A DNA stretch of 8,675 nucleotides, taken from contig PIVH01000069.1 of NCBI GenBank assembly GCA_003354225.1, positions 1-8,675 of the forward strand, read 5' to 3'. Shown here in pieces: positions 7,264 through 8,675 of the stretch. Positions within the stretch are counted from its first letter, which is position 1, and every line of letters begins with the position of its first letter. A model generated the notes under the pieces. The model saw only the letters and a list, made by a program, of their open reading frames with translations, did no database searches and had not been told where the DNA came from. Source of the stretch: Globobulimina sp. Lineage: Eukaryota > Foraminifera > Rotaliida. The translations under genes and the position numbers were made by a program.

Positions 7264-8675
7264 TTAATCAAAGCCGTTTTTCCTTTTATTTACAAGCTTA
7301 CCAATTTCATCGCTGTACAGCTTTAGTTTATCGCGCAATGCATCGATTTCAGAGGACGTTGCTTGAATCAATTTCAATTTCGATTGCGAGACTTCTTCAA
7401 TTCGTGCCTTAGATTCATTTTCTTTTTCCTGCAAAACAGAATGTAACTTTTCAATATCATTTTGCATCGAAGCACATTCTTTTTGCAAGTTATTATTCTT
7501 CTCATTTTTTTCATGTATTTCTGATTCAAATGATCTCTGTTTATTTGCATAAAATTCGTCAATTTTCTTTCTTTCCAATTCCAGCCGTTTATCATATTCC
7601 TCTTCTAGATCCATCTTAATTTGTTCTATATCAATGTGCGAGTCCTCCTCTTCTTGTTGTTGTAGTGCCGATATATGCGCATATTCTAAATCTTCATATT
7701 CCAATCGAATTTGCTCCCGGATATCCTGCTGCAACTTGGCTCTCATTCGAGCCACAGCCGAGTCGTATCTGTCATCATATTGTGCTTGGATCTCAGCTAA
7801 TATTTCATTCCGAATCTCTTCTTCTAAAACTTCTCTTTCTTTTTTCTCCAAATCTTCCATATTTGCTTCATGCCCCGCATTAAATTTACGCCATGCTATC
7901 TCGTGCACACTTTTACTGCGTCGATCAAATGAGACTGCGGCGGTCGGTGAGGAAAGATGTACTTCTTGCTGTGACTGCTCTTGTTGTCTCCGATTCTTTT
8001 CATCCAATATCTGCTGTTGTAGCGCCTGCACCATTTCCCGATCGGGATGGACAAAGTTGCGCGTCCCACTCATCTCTGTCTGCACTGCTTCTAAACCTTT
8101 CTTGATGGTTTTACAATAATTTATAATATCTTTTGATTGTGATGCATTGATATCATTGTCACTCCGATACTGTTTGCTTAACTTCTCAATCTCATACAAT
8201 GCAGACGACGATAAACGTAAGTTATCATCGATTAAATCCATGACCGATCGATAAGTCTGCGATTTCTGTCCCATTGTATTTATTGCCTCCATCCGGGTCT
8301 CTGCCGAGGTGGAGGCCGAAGTCATTATGCGCACCAATCGAGTCTCTAACTCTTCAATCTCCTCCAAGCCCGAATCGATAAGCTCAAGTTCCAGTTCTTC
8401 GATATCCATGTCTTCGGTTTTATCGAACTCAATAACCGTTTTTCTGGAAAACATATATTCCAATGATCCATTAGGAACTAATCCACCTCCTGCTTTGTTG
8501 AAGTATGACTTAACATTAGCAACGGTTCTGGTGGTATTATCACTCGCACATTCAATAAATACCAAAACACCGTGAGGACCTTTACCTTCGTAAGTAACCT
8601 CAATGTATGAATCGGCATCTTTACCCTCCGCTCTTTTGATCGCTGAATCAATATTGTCTTTAGGCATATTCTGAG
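7264..8675 (-). CDS. YebC/TACO1-domain protein fused to a long coiled coil (5' end off window)
   Basis: The frame is open to the right edge. Upstream of the first Met (8667) it reads Gln-Asn, as in the QNMPKDNI block of YebC proteins, so this Met is internal and the usual WSKIK-type N terminus lies outside the window. Counting from that Met, residues 1 to about 105 are Yeb[53 protein letters not shown] and [15 protein letters not shown]. YebC-family proteins act as translational activators (TACO1 in mitochondria) or regulators. These forms resemble Bacteroidota YebC more than the usual eukaryotic TACO1. The final YebC domain is cut short at about residue 105 (near 8350). About 360 residues follow: a Ser/Gln-rich region, then charged heptad-like coils at about 268-330 and 345-455, ending NGFD. 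No intron is visible. The C-terminal part is not recognised; a scaffold or tether role is only a guess. Confidence 0.82.
   Translation of the reverse strand, partial: QNMPKDNIDSAIKRAEGKDADSYIEVTYEGKGPHGVLVFIECASDNTTRTVANVKSYFNKAGGGLVPNGSLEYMFSRKTVIEFDKTEDMDIEELELELIDSGLEEIEELETRLVRIMTSASTSAETRMEAINTMGQKSQTYRSVMDLIDDNLRLSSSALYEIEKLSKQYRSDNDINASQSKDIINYCKTIKKGLEAVQTEMSGTRNFVHPDREMVQALQQQILDEKNRRQQEQSQQEVHLSSPTAAVSFDRRSKSVHEIAWRKFNAGHEANMEDLEKKEREVLEEEIRNEILAEIQAQYDDRYDSAVARMRAKLQQDIREQIRLEYEDLEYAHISALQQQEEEDSHIDIEQIKMDLEEEYDKRLELERKKIDEFYANKQRSFESEIHEKNEKNNNLQKECASMQNDIEKLHSVLQEKENESKARIEEVSQSKLKLIQATSSEIDALRDKLKLYSDEIGKLVNKRKNGFD

Noticed and set aside
7634-8119. Ser/Cys-rich frame on the plus strand
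   Set aside because: It is antisense to the coiled-coil gene; its composition is the mirror of Glu/Gln/Ala-rich codons.
8665-8667. The Met codon at the right edge as the true start of the YebC-fusion protein
   Set aside because: The frame continues upstream with Gln-Asn, matching the conserved YebC block, and the family has about 80 more N-terminal residues.

Overview
The window looks like nuclear DNA of a unicellular eukaryote with AT-rich intergenic DNA. The reasons are a long gene cut by four short GT-AG introns (52-69 bp), a secreted and membrane-anchored multidomain protein, tRNA-derived repeat sequence, and a short inverted-repeat transposon remnant flanked by TA. The standard genetic code fits. 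I cannot name the species; a heterotrophic or algal protist is my inference from the sulfatase and the gene architecture.

Layout. (1) 1-878, minus strand: a multi-pass membrane protein gene with unsettled ends. Its core is 37-744, coding texture and open frames run on to about 878, and a good candidate intron at 15-100 would carry it past the left edge. (2) 745-1156: the divergent intergenic or promoter region between this gene and the next. (3) 1157-6120, plus strand: one five-exon gene for a 1569-residue type I membrane protein. It has a signal peptide, a complete arylsulfatase-B-like domain with all expected active-site residues, a cysteine-rich linker, a large right-handed beta-helix-like region, one transmembrane helix and a short tail. 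(4) 6121-7263: a gene-poor spacer with a tRNA-like sequence that cannot form a proper anticodon arm, a second, more decayed tRNA-like unit, a 37-bp near-palindrome, and a 164-bp MITE-like element with pogo/Tigger-type CAGT ends and a TA duplication. (5) 7264-8675, minus strand: the 3' part of a gene that fuses a YebC/TACO1-type domain, closest in signature to Bacteroidota versions, to a long coiled coil. Its start lies beyond the right edge.

The three genes show no obvious functional link and are not an operon. The sulfatase/beta-helix protein is probably an ecto-enzyme acting on sulfated polysaccharide at the cell surface or in an endomembrane lumen. The most unusual items are this domain combination, the Bacteroidota-like YebC domain truncated into a coiled coil, and the spacer packed with tRNA-like and transposon-derived sequence.
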